This document shows, one piece after another, positions 36,076 to 48,265 of a stretch of DNA of 64,000 nt. The notes under the pieces were generated by a model. The model saw nothing but the letters and a program-made list of their open reading frames with translations, did not search any database and was not told the DNA's origin. Both the position numbers and the translations under genes were made by a program. Origin of the DNA: Malurus cyaneus samueli (taxonomy: Eukaryota > Chordata > Aves > Passeriformes > Maluridae). The stretch spans positions 9,405,477-9,469,476 of the forward strand of contig CM019238.1 of assembly GCA_009741485.1 (NCBI GenBank). The letters are read 5' to 3'. How positions within the stretch are numbered: position 1 is the first letter of the stretch; each line of letters starts with the position of its first letter.

Positions 36076-39000
36076 TCAGTTGAATCTTCAATGAAGAAAA
36101 TTCTGCTTCCAAGTCTCCTTCTTAAAGGTCAAAGAAAAAGCCTGTTTTATTTCCTGCTGAACTTGGTGGACCTTTTAAACCACATTATATTCATTCTTAG
36201 TGTATGTGCTGTAGGTACTGAGCATTAGTTTACCTTAGCCACAGAAGAGTCAAGAAAATAGTCCTATAGAAGTATAAAGGCTAAAGGCTCATTACAAGAC
36301 CAGTTTTGTAGAATTTCTTTGTTCTTATTTATTTAGCTGTTTTTAATTCAAAGGCAATGTTCTATTTGGATGTGAAGATTCAAGCAACGCTTTCCACAAT
36401 ATGAAGGCTAAATGCCACATTTACAATTGTTTCTGAAAAGGGTTGACCTTTATTAAAGTTACTGAGTAAATACAATTCTGAAGGTTTTGTTTCTGTTGTA
36501 AATTAAATGGTATGTTTGTAGATGAAAAGGTCAATTTTCAGTAAAGCTGAGCTTCAGGAAACATCACCTTTCTCTCCCAAATCAAAGGAGTTAATTAATT
36601 TTACAGATGAAATACATAATATGTAATTCTCTTATCTGTTCTTCAAAATCAATTGTTTGTGGCATGAAGAGGATACACTTGTCATCATTAGGTGTAAATG
36701 TTTGCTGCAGCAGCAATACAGACATAGTCTGCCACACTCAGCTTCATAAATGTGAGATACTGAGTTCCTCTGAGAGGTGTGAAGGGGAGTGTTGTCCAGA
36801 TCCTATCTGATATCAGATTTATTGCATTTAGCAAATTTATTACAACTTACACGAAACGATAACAGTTTCATTTACCAAAAATGCACTAGAAAAATCATAC
36901 TAAACATTCATACTGCATTGAGAGCTCTGCACTTTAATCCATTTCTTTCCATGCTGTCTTTAATTCAAATAGATTTACTTATATATAGTAATTTCTGAAA
37001 CTATTTCAATATGAGACCACAAGTACCCATTAAGCATCATCTGAACAGTTAAACACTGGGGTATACCTGAAAGGCTTGAACTTCCCTGCCTGGCTTTGTA
37101 GCAGAGTCTGGAGCCTTTTGGGAAGTACTGAGCGCCACACTGACTATTTATTTACTGTTATAATAGCACCACAAAGTGCTATTTATTGTTATCATTTACA
37201 GCCAGATATTATTCATCTACTGTTTGCACCAAACTTCTCTGATAAAATTCCCCACAGAATAGTTTCTTTAGGATAAAATCCATGTGTACTCTTGTCTTCT
37301 CTGAAGTAAAAGTACTAGTTTTATTTAAGTCGTTTAATTATCAGTATACCTCTATTCTCTATACAAGCAGAAAATACCTGTCAATATTTATTCTCACAGA
37401 GAGGTGTCATATTGGAAAAAAGGAGAGAGACTGTGATGAAATTGTATGAAAAGGCAGTGAAACTAAACCAGATTGTGTCAAGCAGAGAGGTTTGCAATAA
37501 GCATCAACAACAGACACCTTCACTATAGGAAAGGGAATCCTAAAAGATAAACATCAAAAAACTGCAGGCAAATTTTCCAAACTGCTTCATCTTTTACTTC
37601 TTTTAATGAAAACTGGCTGACCTGATCCTTCAGTGGTTTTGCCACGCTTAAATCCAGCGGCTGCTACAGATAATCTAACCTTTAATTTTGTACTGAACAA
37701 TATTAAACTAAACAAGTCATCTTGCTCTAGCAGAGAGCTGGGTCAGAGTGGTTCCACTGCTAAGTGTAGACTGGGTAATTTGTACTCTGGCACAGGGGTT
37801 CAATTGAGGTTTCAAAAGCAATAGCAATTCCACATTACTATCTTGCAAGCTCTTAACACAATTCCAATACCACCAGAGGAACAAAAATGGGGTTTTGTAA
37901 TAGACAAATGATTTATTAACCATTTTTAATGCTCTGCTCTCCTTTTTGATTTCCTGGTGTGGCGCATTCTCCCCATCCAAGTAATTTTGTGGTAAATACT
38001 CAAAATTAACTATTGAGTTCATCTATGATCAAAATAAAATGGCACATTCCATACTCTAAAGAGGTGCTTTACACAAAAATATCTCCAGGCAGCATGTACA
38101 TGGAAGGTACAGGAACAGTGTGATACGAGGGCTGATATTACTCATTGGTTTTAATAGAGGGCTGTAAAGTAGAGGGGAGGTCAAGAAAAGTTTCAGGAGA
38201 GGTGTGGGATTTGCGTAGTGTGAGTTGAAGCAGGAGACACAGCCACAGTTTTTCTGACATTCTCAGTCCTCCCATGACACACAGGGAACCTGCTCACTGC
38301 AGATTCACTGTGAGACTTTTCACTGCCTTGTCCTCCCCTTTTACCTCTCTTTGCCTCTCTGCAGAGCAGCTCTTCAGTGAACCTGTGCCCTGCAGCTTAT
38401 TAAATCACTGATTTAAAAAGTACAGCCCCTCAGGTGATGTTACAGATGTTTAAAGAGAGAGAAGGCCTGTGAAGGATACTGGAATTTGGGGATTGCTCTG
38501 GGCACTCAATGGAAGCAAATAATCAGTGAGCTCAACTCCATTTTGCCAGTGCAGCCAATATATCATAGCAAAACACTGAACTGTATGAATCCTGGGATCT
38601 TCAATCAGATATTGCTCATTTAAAAATGGAGCTGTGCAACAGTGGCCCTATCTCTTGTACTCATTTTTCTTGGAGCAGCAGTCTGACATTTCAAAAGATG
38701 AGAAGTACCTTTCAGCTTGAATAAACTCAGAAATCTATCTGTAAACACATTTGGCCTCATCTTTAGAAATGTCAGTTTTCTGGAATGAACAGTATGGGTA
38801 CAATATTTGTGGCAGTATTACAGCCACTTGTAAGACAGCAGGCACGTTGCAAATTTTATACTGCACTTTTTTGCAAGTACAATAGCTACAGGAAAAAAAT
38901 GCCCGTTACACCCAACATCTTTGTCCTACTCTACCAATGAAATCATTGCGAAAATAAGTAAATGACAGAGTCAGTAGTGGGAAGTAAAACTTCTTTCATC

Positions 39001-39091
39001 TCCTCTGCCTCATAATAATCAGGTCTCTCACTTGGTGGTTTTCACAGAGGAATCCTTCCTGACACTAGGGAAGGATTTGTTAATTTATTAT

Positions 39092-39215
39092 TGGATGTGT
39101 TAATTTATTATTATTATTATTCATTGTTGGGTTCCAGTATCGTCACCTGAAATCAAGTCCTTGCTGTGTTGAGCGTTATAGATGGCAAATGGCAGCTCCT
39201 GCCCTGAAAAGCTTG
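39092..39215 (+). repeat. Old amniote interspersed repeat (TTATTATT... AGAGCTTACAATCT type)
   Basis: A TTA-repeat head at about 39104-39120 is followed by blocks resembling AGTCCTTGCTGTGTTGAGCG, TTATAGATGGCAAATGGCAG and CTCCTGCCCTGAAAAGCTTG. This matches in order a widespread sauropsid repeat whose copies read ACCTCATTGTGCTAGGCGCT, then CAGTCCCTGCCCCAAAGAGC. High divergence indicates an old insertion. I cannot assign a formal family name. Confidence 0.55.
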
Positions 39216-39672
39216 CAGGCCAGAGAGTCAAACCAAGAAGTGAATGGGAGCCTATGAACAATATTAGTGCCCCAGCTTGATTATTGTGTGTTTACAGCAG
39301 CAGCTTTCAGCCTGGGGTCCATGAGCTGCAGAGGGTTGTGGTCTATAAGGGAGCCAAGAAAGGTAACTAAGGGAGAAAAAAACCACAAGCCTTAACTTCA
39401 CCTCACACAAATCTCTTCTTCCTTTGGAAAGCGGTCAGAGTGTGTTAAAAAAAGCCAGAAAATCACTGTGTATGGGTTACCACAACCAAGCCTGTCATTT
39501 CTAACACCCAGAGACACATCAGCTGACGTGTCTGGTTACTGCTGCCCAGGCTCACACTCCAGTCTTGTCCCAGCCTCTTTCCTCTCCAAGGCTGTGACAC
39601 AGAGTAGAGAAGAGCCAGCAGAGTGCAGAACCTCCAGGCTCCCCACACCATGAGATCCCATGCTCAGAGAAG

Positions 39673-39852
39673 CCTTGCAGGGATTTTAGAGCAGCACACT
39701 CCCTCTACAGCCCCTCACTCTGCCATTAATACCCTTGCAGGGATTTTAGAGCAGCACACTCCCTCTACAGCCCCTCACTCTGCCATTAATACCCTTGCAG
39801 GGATTTTAGAGCAGCACACTCCCTCTACAGCCCCTCAATCTGCCATTAATAC
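39673..39852 (+). repeat. Minisatellite: 60-bp unit, three tandem copies
   Basis: A unit beginning CCTTGCAGGGATTTTAGAGC and ending TGCCATTAATAC is repeated three times with an exact 60-bp period. The only internal difference I see is C to A in the third copy (CTCACTC to CTCAATC). Because 60 is divisible by three, one plus frame stays open (39623-39880) and would encode a 20-residue repeat LAGILEQHTPSTAPHSAINT three times, but no other evidence supports translation. Near-identity of copies indicates recent expansion, so copy number is probably polymorphic or collapsed in assembly. Confidence 0.98.
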
Positions 39853-40941
39853 CCCCACCTTCCCTCTCCTTGTTGTGTAGGATTCACTCCTAGAAAGATG
39901 GAACTCCCTGCAGCTTGAGTCTTCAAATGGAAAGGAGTTATGCTCTGTTTAGCACTTGCATTCCTCCTTCCTGTGATGGAGGTACCAGACAGGGAAATAC
40001 TTGCCAGTAAGAAGCAGTTTACTCAGCATTACAACCAAGATAACCTGCCTGAAAATGCTCAACTACAGAACCTCTCTGTCCTGAGGCTCCTAGAGATCAG
40101 AACTTTGACAACAGCTCTGCCAACATTACCAGAGAGGCAATCCTGACTGCTGTGTACAGGAGAGCCACCCACACACACAGGAGAGGCACGTGGTTTCTGA
40201 ACTCAGGATGTTGATTAAAGCCAGGGAATTTGACTGGTGGTGGATTATTGCTCCAGGCTGCACATCGTGCCGTATTTTTCATAAAGCACTTTGTTCTCTT
40301 ACAGTCTTTCAGAGAATAAAATTTTCACTGACCCAATAAAATATGCTAAAATTGCTTGTAATGGCACTGTTTAGGATTAGGTAGGAAGTCATTATGTCAT
40401 AGTTTACAGAGATAATGGCCACTATTGAGTGCGTATATTGTAAACTATAATGAAATGGGAAAAAATTACTTTCAGATGTATTTTCACTCTGTATTTTATA
40501 ATAACAACAATATATCAACCTTTCTAATATTCTTTTCTCATGACTGAGTGGACCTATTTGGTTTTTCATTGTGCACATATAATTCTTACAGTATCATTTG
40601 GCAACTGTTACATTCAAGCTGGATTACTCTTATTTCTGATCTTGCTGCTTCTTCCCTTAAAATTACCTTGTGCTAAGGCTGAGAAGCAATAAGGACGACA
40701 CATGAGAAATCTGCATCCACTCTGAAAACATGAGAACATTCTTACAACCTCAAAAACCACCTTCTTTGCTTTATACAAGAGGTATTGGACTATTTATTCT
40801 GCAAAGATGTCCTGATGTGAGATGGAATTTTGATTAATTTTACATTTTTCTCTCTAAAACTTCTGATCATCCTCAGAATTCCATAATTTTTTTTGGCCAA
40901 TGCATCTGTCTCCCTCTCTCCTTTGTTGCTTTACTTTTTAT

Positions 40942-40978
40942 TGTACATATTATATATATATATATATATTTATGTACA
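40942..40978. repeat. AT-rich palindrome centred on a (TA)n run
   Basis: Arms TGTACATA (40942-40949) and TATGTACA (40971-40978) are perfect reverse complements around a 21-bp stretch that is entirely A and T, mostly alternating TA. The structure could extrude as a cruciform. Length variation is expected. Confidence 0.85.
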
Positions 40979-41138
40979 TTCATGTATTATTTTTCCTGCA
41001 GAGTAGATAAGAACAGAGAGCTGGTAGGGTCTTTGTTGTTGGTACAAAATAAAACTTGGCCTCGTTTAAATATATTTATATATAAGGAAGGTCAGATATT
41101 AAAATGAGTAATAAAGTCATCTGTGGAAAAGACTTTTG

Positions 41139-41402
41139 GAATCACAGATTGGTTTGGGTTGGAAAGGATCTTACAGATCATTTAATTACCATCATTCCAT
41201 GGGCAAGGGCACCTTCCACTAGACCAAATTGCTCCAAACCCCATCCAATCTGGCCTTGAACACGTCCAGGGATGGGGTATCCACAACTTCTTTGGCACCC
41301 TGCACCAGTACCTCACTGCTGTGTTTGATATAAAATCCAAGCCCTGTCTATATCTATCTATAAACTGGAGACAGCTCACATATAAACCATGTCCTTTTCT
41401 CA
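41139..41402 (-). mobile_element. CR1 LINE 3' fragment (reverse orientation)
   Basis: The plus strand shows the reversed CR1 tail: AATCACAGATTGGTTTGGGT, then GGAAAGGATCTTACAGATCA, then CATGGGCAAGGGCACCTTCC, ACTAGACCAAATTGCTCCAA and CCAATCTGGCCTTGAACACG, then GGGATGGGGTATCCACAACT. Beyond about 41342 the match weakens but recognisable pieces (ATAAACCATGTCCTTTTCTC) continue to about 41402. It is a truncated, non-coding relic. Divergence is greater than in the copy at 29241-29659. Confidence 0.93.
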
Positions 41403-44400
41403 CTTTCTAACTACTTTTTCTGGAAATGAAATCTTTATCAAATGCTTCTCACATTTATGCTCCCATTTCACTGCAATGGAATTATCCCAATGAGAAAGGC
41501 AAACAATGCACAGGATTACAGGATTTCTTAAGGAAAGACTCCAAATACATCCTCTAGTATTAAGAAAGACAGCAATATCTCACAGAATATGTTTGAAAGA
41601 CAGAAGTATCAGGAAAGTTTATTAAATGAAACAAACTAAAGTGTTGCAAAACATCTGTTAAATATTCAAACCAAAAATGTTTTCAGACCGACCCACACAG
41701 ATAGCTCCAGCCCAGGAGCCTTAAAGTGACTGAGGTCTCTCATAGCCAATAATATTAATGTTAATACACTCTGATAATCTGAGAAATTATCAAACAGCTG
41801 GTGATCTCGATATATTAGAAAGATGATGTAAAGAATAACAGGTTAGTCTGATATTACTGACTGAAATAATGAATAGTTCCTTCAGGACTATGTCAGAAAC
41901 ACATAGACCTAAAGTCAGCACTCCTAGAAGGTATATCACATCTTGGCAGAGGCATGTGCCTGGTTGACAGTGGCAGCTCTCTTGACATAGGGTACAGAAT
42001 TCTTGAAGGCATTTGACTTATTATCACATCAGATTTTGATTTAAAAATGCTTATTATAGAAATGTAGATGGGACATGTTAGGTGGGTTACTGGCCTAGAC
42101 AGATCACGGAATGCAGTTGTTACTGAGGGGATATCAACTTTCTTGCTTCTGTTGGTAACACTCAAGGATTTATTTGTGTTCCAACAAACTCCAGGACGAT
42201 CTAAAGAGGTTTCTTGTCCATGTGCACTGAAAAATTAACTTTGTAAGCCACAAAGGTGGGGCTTGGGTTTCATTCAGTGAAGTGAATGCATTTTTATAGC
42301 TTTTACCCATCTCGAACATAACACAATTTTTTAGCCTTTAGATGCATTTTTTTTTGAATCTAAGATTTCAGTCACCTGGATTTATTTGGCTTATTGGGCA
42401 GTGGAACTTCTTTGATCCTTTAAACCAAAGTGAAATGGAAGAAAGACTTGGAAATCACTACCCTAGATGAGATTTGGCAAGGAATCAATATTTTACAGTT
42501 TAAATATGTATTAATCCATAGCAGAACTAAACCATTTAAACTTTTAATACAGACAGTATTTTACCCTTGTGAAAGTGTATAGAAAGTGTATAAAAACTGT
42601 GTATTATGGAGTTATTTTGCTGAATGTTATTTATGATACAGTTATCTCACTGGGGAAAAGCAATAGCTAGTGATATCTGCCCAGGGAAAAATTATTGGGT
42701 GGTGGTTTCAAAAGAGCTTGAAAGATTTAGACAGTCAATTCTTAATGAATTGGGAGTTATGACAGGAGTTATGGCTCTAAATCATATAAGCAGTTTTGAA
42801 AATCCAGCTCCTCCTTCCCCCTTTATCTTTAATTGAGTTCATTTGTCTTTCATTTGCTTATTGTGACATTCTCATTCAGAAATAATAACAGCCCAAATAT
42901 ACACACTCAGTCTTGAGCTGTTAGAGGTGCTGTGTGGTGGAGGAGTTGGGCTGATGGCTGAACTCATAAAGAAAGCAGCACTTTCATATTTGGGGCCATT
43001 GGGTGCAGAAGCAGAGGTGACAGAGGTGACAGAGCAGCTGGAGCAGAGACAGCAGCACCAGGGGAGCAAATCCCCTCCAGAGCTGCTGGCAGGGCCCAGG
43101 GTGGCTCTGCACCTTCCACCCACGGAACCTAAAGCGAGGGTGAGCCATTATTTATTCCAACATACATAAATCTGAAAACATCTAAAGTTATTTAAAAATC
43201 ACATGAAATACTAAGCAATATATGAAATTTCTCAATGAAAATGTCCCATTCTCTCCTTTCCTGTTAAGCCTAAATTATAGTTTGTGGTTGCTAGAAAAAA
43301 TGCCTGCCCTCCAATTCATGTGCATAATAAAAAAATGCACTCTTTTGTTCTACTTGACTTTCAGTCTTTAATGTTGGAAAGCAAAATTCGGAGTTGCTGA
43401 TGCCATCCTCTCCTTTAGTGGCATGGGCTGTCCCTGTGAAGTGTTCTGCTGCTGTTGCTGTTCCTGTGTGAGGGCTTTCCCTGCAGCCAGGCACAATCCT
43501 GAGGGTGTTACACAGCACACACCTGGGCTGCTTTGCTCAGCAGGGAACTCTGTGATGTGCTGTGTACAAATGATGTCAAATAGTCGAGCTCATCAACCCC
43601 TGCAGAGGGGAATGTATCTGTATCAAATTATCAACTCTGCTTTGTGTCTGGGCTAAAATTTTCCATCCTGTGGCTTCATTAGTTCTTACTTGCCCCAGGG
43701 CATCTTGCTAAGCTATCATAGTTTCTGATAAGCCTTATTAGATCTCTTGTCCTGAAATCCTAGGATTCAAACCAGATATATTTGGCAGCATATCTAGAAG
43801 CAGCTACTCTCATTTGGGTGTCATCAATACATGTAACTCCACTGAAATTTCAAAAAAGTAGGTAGTGTAGAAATGATCTTAACATTTTTATATAGAATAC
43901 CTGCCAAAGGTAGAGCACATAGGTGGGGGTTTGTGTGCATCACAGATGGTGGTATTTCACATTTTAAGACACAGTGTGTGAAATCTTGATTGCAGTGTAG
44001 TGACTGGCAAAGCTCCCACCCATCTCGATGAGGTTAGGATTTCAGTCCATATGGGCTCCAGCATTTAGAGCTGGTAATATTTATAACATCCAAGGGAAAC
44101 TACACTAGCTGACTGTTCATCCTGGAATACATTGCTGTGAAGGTTCTTGGTGCTGCAATGAAGCACAATACCACACAGAAATACCAGGTGATTATCCTTG
44201 CTCAGAGCAGGCTTCTTATTGCACCTGAGGCTGATGACTTTTGCTCTTTGCAGTCTCTGAAAGTTGATGTGTGGTTGTCCCTAGCAAATGCTGTTGTATT
44301 TTCACCTGAAAGCACACTGAAAGCAATCAAGTGCAACAGGGAGTGTACTGAAAATTAAAAATTTGCTACAGTCCCATTTTCTCAGCATTTATTGTGCTGA

Positions 44401-44559
44401 TGTCTAAATCCAATATATAAATGAGCCATATCTAAGACAACTTGCAGGCCCATGTATAATTATAATACCCTGGAAGGTAACTGTTGGTGATTTTTCTTAA
44501 TACTTGCATATTCTATTACAGGAAAACAGCAGCTGTCTGAAATTTCCTGGTGATTAATG

Positions 44560-44790
44560 ACAAGCCTTCCTCCCCTCCCCCCAATCTAATACTTATTTAA
44601 GCAGCAATGAGTGACAGGGAGGCCTTTCCCAGCAGTTAATTATCAGATAAGCTAAGTCTTGGCACATTTAGCTGAAAAGAAACAGCCTTTCCATCAGTCA
44701 TTATTGCTTAAATATAGCCCAAATTGATGCATTTTCAATTCTTAGGTAAGACCTGCAGGGAATATTCATTTAAAATGTGCATATAATAAG
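44560..44790. promoter_or_regulatory. Candidate distal regulatory element (sequence character only)
   Basis: Complex, repeat-free AT-rich DNA dense in developmental-factor-like words: GATTAATGACA, CAGTTAATTATCAGATAAGC (homeobox-like plus GATA-like), TCATTATTGC and AAATTGATGCATTTTCAATT. Stretches of this kind are often conserved non-coding elements near neuronal genes. I cannot test conservation here, so this is a suggestion, not an identification. Confidence 0.2.
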
Positions 44791-44795
44791 ATGTT

Positions 44796-44810
44796 TATAT
44801 ATATATATAT
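44796..44810. repeat. (TA)n microsatellite
   Basis: A pure alternating TA run, continuing as AGATATATTTATTT. Simple repeat adjoining the candidate regulatory stretch. Confidence 0.9.
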
Positions 44811-45889
44811 AGATATATTTATTTGAAACTATCCCTCTGTGAAATCAGTTGAAGGATCACTACCAATGTGGGGAGGTAGAAGAGTGAAAAGAAAAGCCAC
44901 ATTTTGATCCATCACAGAGTTTTACATGAGAAAGGCAGAAGCTTTCTCATTTGATGGAGTCTGGGAATGATTCCTGCTTTCTACAGGATGAAATGTGAGT
45001 GTGATAATCAAACATTTAGGATTAGGTAACCCTGGAAGAAATATGAAGTGTTAAAAATAGGCAATGACATGATAATTTCTTTGAATGAGTTTAAGAAAGT
45101 ATTTTTCCTGGTAGCTCACTCATGATATTTTGCTGACACAGTGGTCAACCAGTGACACACATTTCAATTGCTTCAGCTCAGGGCCAGCTTGATCCACTGC
45201 CATCTGTGCTAAGGTTGATATCAGACACTTCATTAGGCACTGGCAAGGCCAACAATCTCTGTACTTTGCTAAGGAAGTGGTAACTTGTAGTGATGGCACA
45301 CAAAATAACACTAATTTTAATTGTTACAGCAACATGCATCAGGGTTCCCTCATTATTCAGAGCACACTTGAGTTTTAAAGGCTTCAAAGTCAAGATCCTT
45401 GCTATGACAGAGGAAGGTAGTTCATCAGATAATTCACTGTGACTCTCAGCCAGCCAGGATCTTCAGCAAATGCTATCTTATATGCTCACTTTTGTCTCAA
45501 GCTGAATGCAGAAATCTGAGGCATTAATTTGAACATCTCCCTCATGTTATATTAACTATAGCATCAAGTCCAGATAATTCACTGTTCTCTATTCTCCTGT
45601 TGTTCTAATGTTCATCTTTAATGGGATGCGAATTAAAGGTTTCAGTCCGAACTAGGTCAAAAAAAAACCTCTTATGTTTCTATTTGCTATTAATTGCCCC
45701 TCCTTTTCTGACAATTTTGCCAGGTGTTAATTCTTCATAAGCTGAGATTTGAACAGCTGCATTAGAGGTACTTTACTCCAGGCCTCTTACAGTACTTTTA
45801 AATATTTAATGCAGCTTCAGCAGCAAACCTAGGCAGATTCTGCTAAACTTCATGGCTTCCCCTTAAATCAGTCACTGATCTTTTTTGGA

Positions 45890-46338
45890 ATGAAAATGAC
45901 AGTACCTACAGAGGCGTTGAAATCTACTGCTTTTTTGCCCCCCTCTTTCTCTTACATTTACAGGGAAATATCTAGCAAATGTCACTTTCAGGATCCTTCC
46001 CCAGACAAAGAGCACAGCCAGAGCCATTTGTATCACACAGTGAATGCCCAGCTGTGTGGTTGGATGATAAATACCAATGACATTAGGGATTCTATAACTG
46101 GCTACCTGTTTCAAGCAAATTGTACCATGATGGCATCTAAAGAAACCAAAGAAATGTGGCACAAAACCTCAGCAATGATAGGTGGCCTGGCCTTGGTTAG
46201 TCCTCGATCATGAATATGTACAGGCAGTTTCTAGGAGATTTTTAACACTAGAAAATTTTTATTGCTTTCAAAAATACAAATCAGAGTTATGAACTCTGAT
46301 AATAACTGCTTGTAAAAAAAAAAAAAAAAAAAAAAAAA
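45890..46338 (+). other. Poly(A)-tailed segment with a 107-codon open frame (possible retrocopy, unproven)
   Basis: An ATG-started open frame of 107 codons (45890-46213) is followed by about 100 bp, a perfect 9-bp hairpin (ATCAGAGTT / AACTCTGAT, 46280-46300) and 25 consecutive A residues (46314-46338). The order frame, 3' UTR-like spacer, A tail resembles a processed retrocopy or other retroposon. I recognise no protein in the frame, see no AATAAA just before the A run and found no clear target-site duplication, so it may be only a poly(A) microsatellite beside a chance frame. Confidence 0.2.
46314..46338. repeat. A25 homopolymer
   Basis: Twenty-five uninterrupted A residues on the plus strand, followed directly by a GC-richer stretch (about 46375-46590). 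It is either a retroposon tail or a simple repeat. Confidence 0.97.
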
Positions 46339-48024
46339 GGCCATAAAATCAAGCCTTCTTATTGCTTAAAGAGATTTGTCTGAGGGAGCACATGCATCTT
46401 GCCTGCATCGGAGACAAGATAAGCAAGCACTGCCTGTGCTTTGAGTTCCAGCCCAGTGGACACCCTGGACCCACAGTCACCCCACAGGAATGGCACATGA
46501 GCCCTCTGAGTTCCTGCTGTTCTGACAGCCCCAAACCACCCAGAACACACCAACCATACAGGAACTGTCACACCAGCTCCCAAAGCTGACATTGCTCATG
46601 ATAATAGTGGTATACTTAGACCCTGGAGAGTCACCAAATCAATTCAAGGAAATTGGCTAAAAGTGTCCTGTACATTTGCTGGTTAGCTCGAGACCAGCAA
46701 AGTTCGGCTGAATAATTTTCTGTTAACAAAAATACCATTCTGTCCCTGAGCATCCTCAAACTATTCAAAAAAAGGACTAAAACTCTGTTCTTTTTACTGC
46801 TAAAAGCCTGTTGAATGCTAACAGTGGATGTCATCTAACTTGTGTATCAGAGTTGTTTATGGGCCATTTTGTGCCAGATATCCTTGTGGCAGTTTCTTAA
46901 CATTTACATACTACCCCTGCTTTACAAGTGGGTACTTTTGAGAGGATCATCTGGAAGGAGTCAAAGGTTTTTGAAGGATCATCTCACACTATTGGGGCAG
47001 CCCACCTCAGTACAAATTGCACTTCAGTTGTTGGGATCAATGCCATGAGGAAAACTCAGTCAAATTGCTTTTTTAAAATATACAGGTTACAATCTCCAGT
47101 ATATAACACTGGCTGCTAATTCGAAGCTGGCTGATAAATGTAGAAGGACTACTAGATAATGACTAGTAGTGTAAATATTTTCTCTAGGCTCTTGAAGAGG
47201 ATGTATGATTGATGTCTAGCTGGACACCAGTGCAGGCTGCCTTGTATGGGAAGTATCCAGTATATAATAGCTCATTTTCACTTGAATGTCCTGTTTCTAT
47301 TAGAAAATAAAAATTCCAACTTGTACTTTAAGACAAAGAAGGCACTAGAATTATTCCTAAAAGCTGGCTGTCAATAGACTTTTGATGCAAAAGAGTATAT
47401 TTAGTTTATTTCTTCTTATCTCACAAGAATTATTGAAGCAGATTTCAACTGTGTAAATGAAATTGGCGTATTTGCATACCCTTTTGCTCTACTATTAAAA
47501 GGCTGCACATAACATTATGCATATTATCAGTGTGTGAAGACTCAGAGTCCTGACTGGCTTTCTTCACTGGAAAAAAATAAAACAACAAAAGCTTGATGTC
47601 AGCAAGCCTTCTGGCTAACAGCTTTAAAATCAATACCAGAGAACCTACAAGCAAAAACATCTAATAACCTCTGGAAATCTTATGGCTGTACCTTGCAATA
47701 TTGGGATAATGGGTTAAAATTAACAATGATCCTACTTCATAGTATGTGTGAGCATTGATATTTTGATTTAAAACAATGGATTTCATAGAAAACAAGTATA
47801 GAGCTTAATACTGGCATTTATTAATTGCATTTATTTTCAGAGCTCCTTTCAAGGTGAAGTGATCAGATAAAGTCAAGCACAAAAATTAATACACATTCTT
47901 AAACAGGTACCACTGGATTCCTATCCATTTCTGAACTGCTGGCTACTACTGCTGGTCAAAATCCTCAAATTTAATTAGCATGCAACAAACCATCTGAAGT
48001 CAGAAGATGTGAATGGTAGATTTA

Positions 48025-48265
48025 CAGCTCTCTGGTAGTTCTCCAATGGCTCAGGGGTTAGGGAGCCTGGAGGGCACTGCTGCTGTCCTTGGCTGTCCCA
48101 AACCGTGATAAACCAAAATGTGTTTGCTGAGCCAGAGCTCACTGACCTGCAAGGGATAAACAAGAGAGGCTTCAGAATTGGGAGGTCAGGGCATTCATCC
48201 AGACTGTGGGACCAAGCTCCTTTCAAGAGATTTGAACCAGGTCCTACATATTCAGCTGAAAACTG
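48025..48265. repeat. Old amniote interspersed repeat with inverted-repeat-like tRNA-type words
   Basis: Blocks GCTCAGGGGTTAGGGAGCCT, GGTCAGGGCATTCATCCAGA, CTGTGGGACCAAGCTCCTTT and AGAGATTTGAACCAGGTCCT follow the order of a sauropsid repeat remembered as GGTTAGGGCACTCACCTGGG, then GATGTGGGAGACCCAGG, then GGATTTGAACCTGGGTC. The TTTGAACC word resembles a tRNA T-arm, which suggests a SINE origin. Very diverged, family not named. Confidence 0.45.

Larger units (their letters stand above)
29660..39091. other. GRIA3 5' flank, middle part; no known gene
   Basis: AT-rich non-coding DNA. It holds a candidate plus-strand exon (32817-33000, listed separately), two old repeat fragments, a T/G-rich tract (35783-35900), an (AT)n run (33741-33754) and a 20-bp duplication around 35658-35697 (TTTCCATACCTGG twice). 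The stretch 31880-32240 is GC-moderate, free of recognised repeats and complex, so it is a candidate conserved non-coding element. No coding gene recognised. Confidence 0.65.

Noticed and set aside
39673..39852. CRISPR-like array
   Set aside because: The repeats are directly tandem with no spacers and lie in a vertebrate genome; this is a minisatellite.
42927..43169. 80-codon plus-strand frame in a GC-rich patch
   Set aside because: Partly built from a duplicated GAGGTGACA and low-complexity Q/E codons. No homology recognised and no splice-site support.
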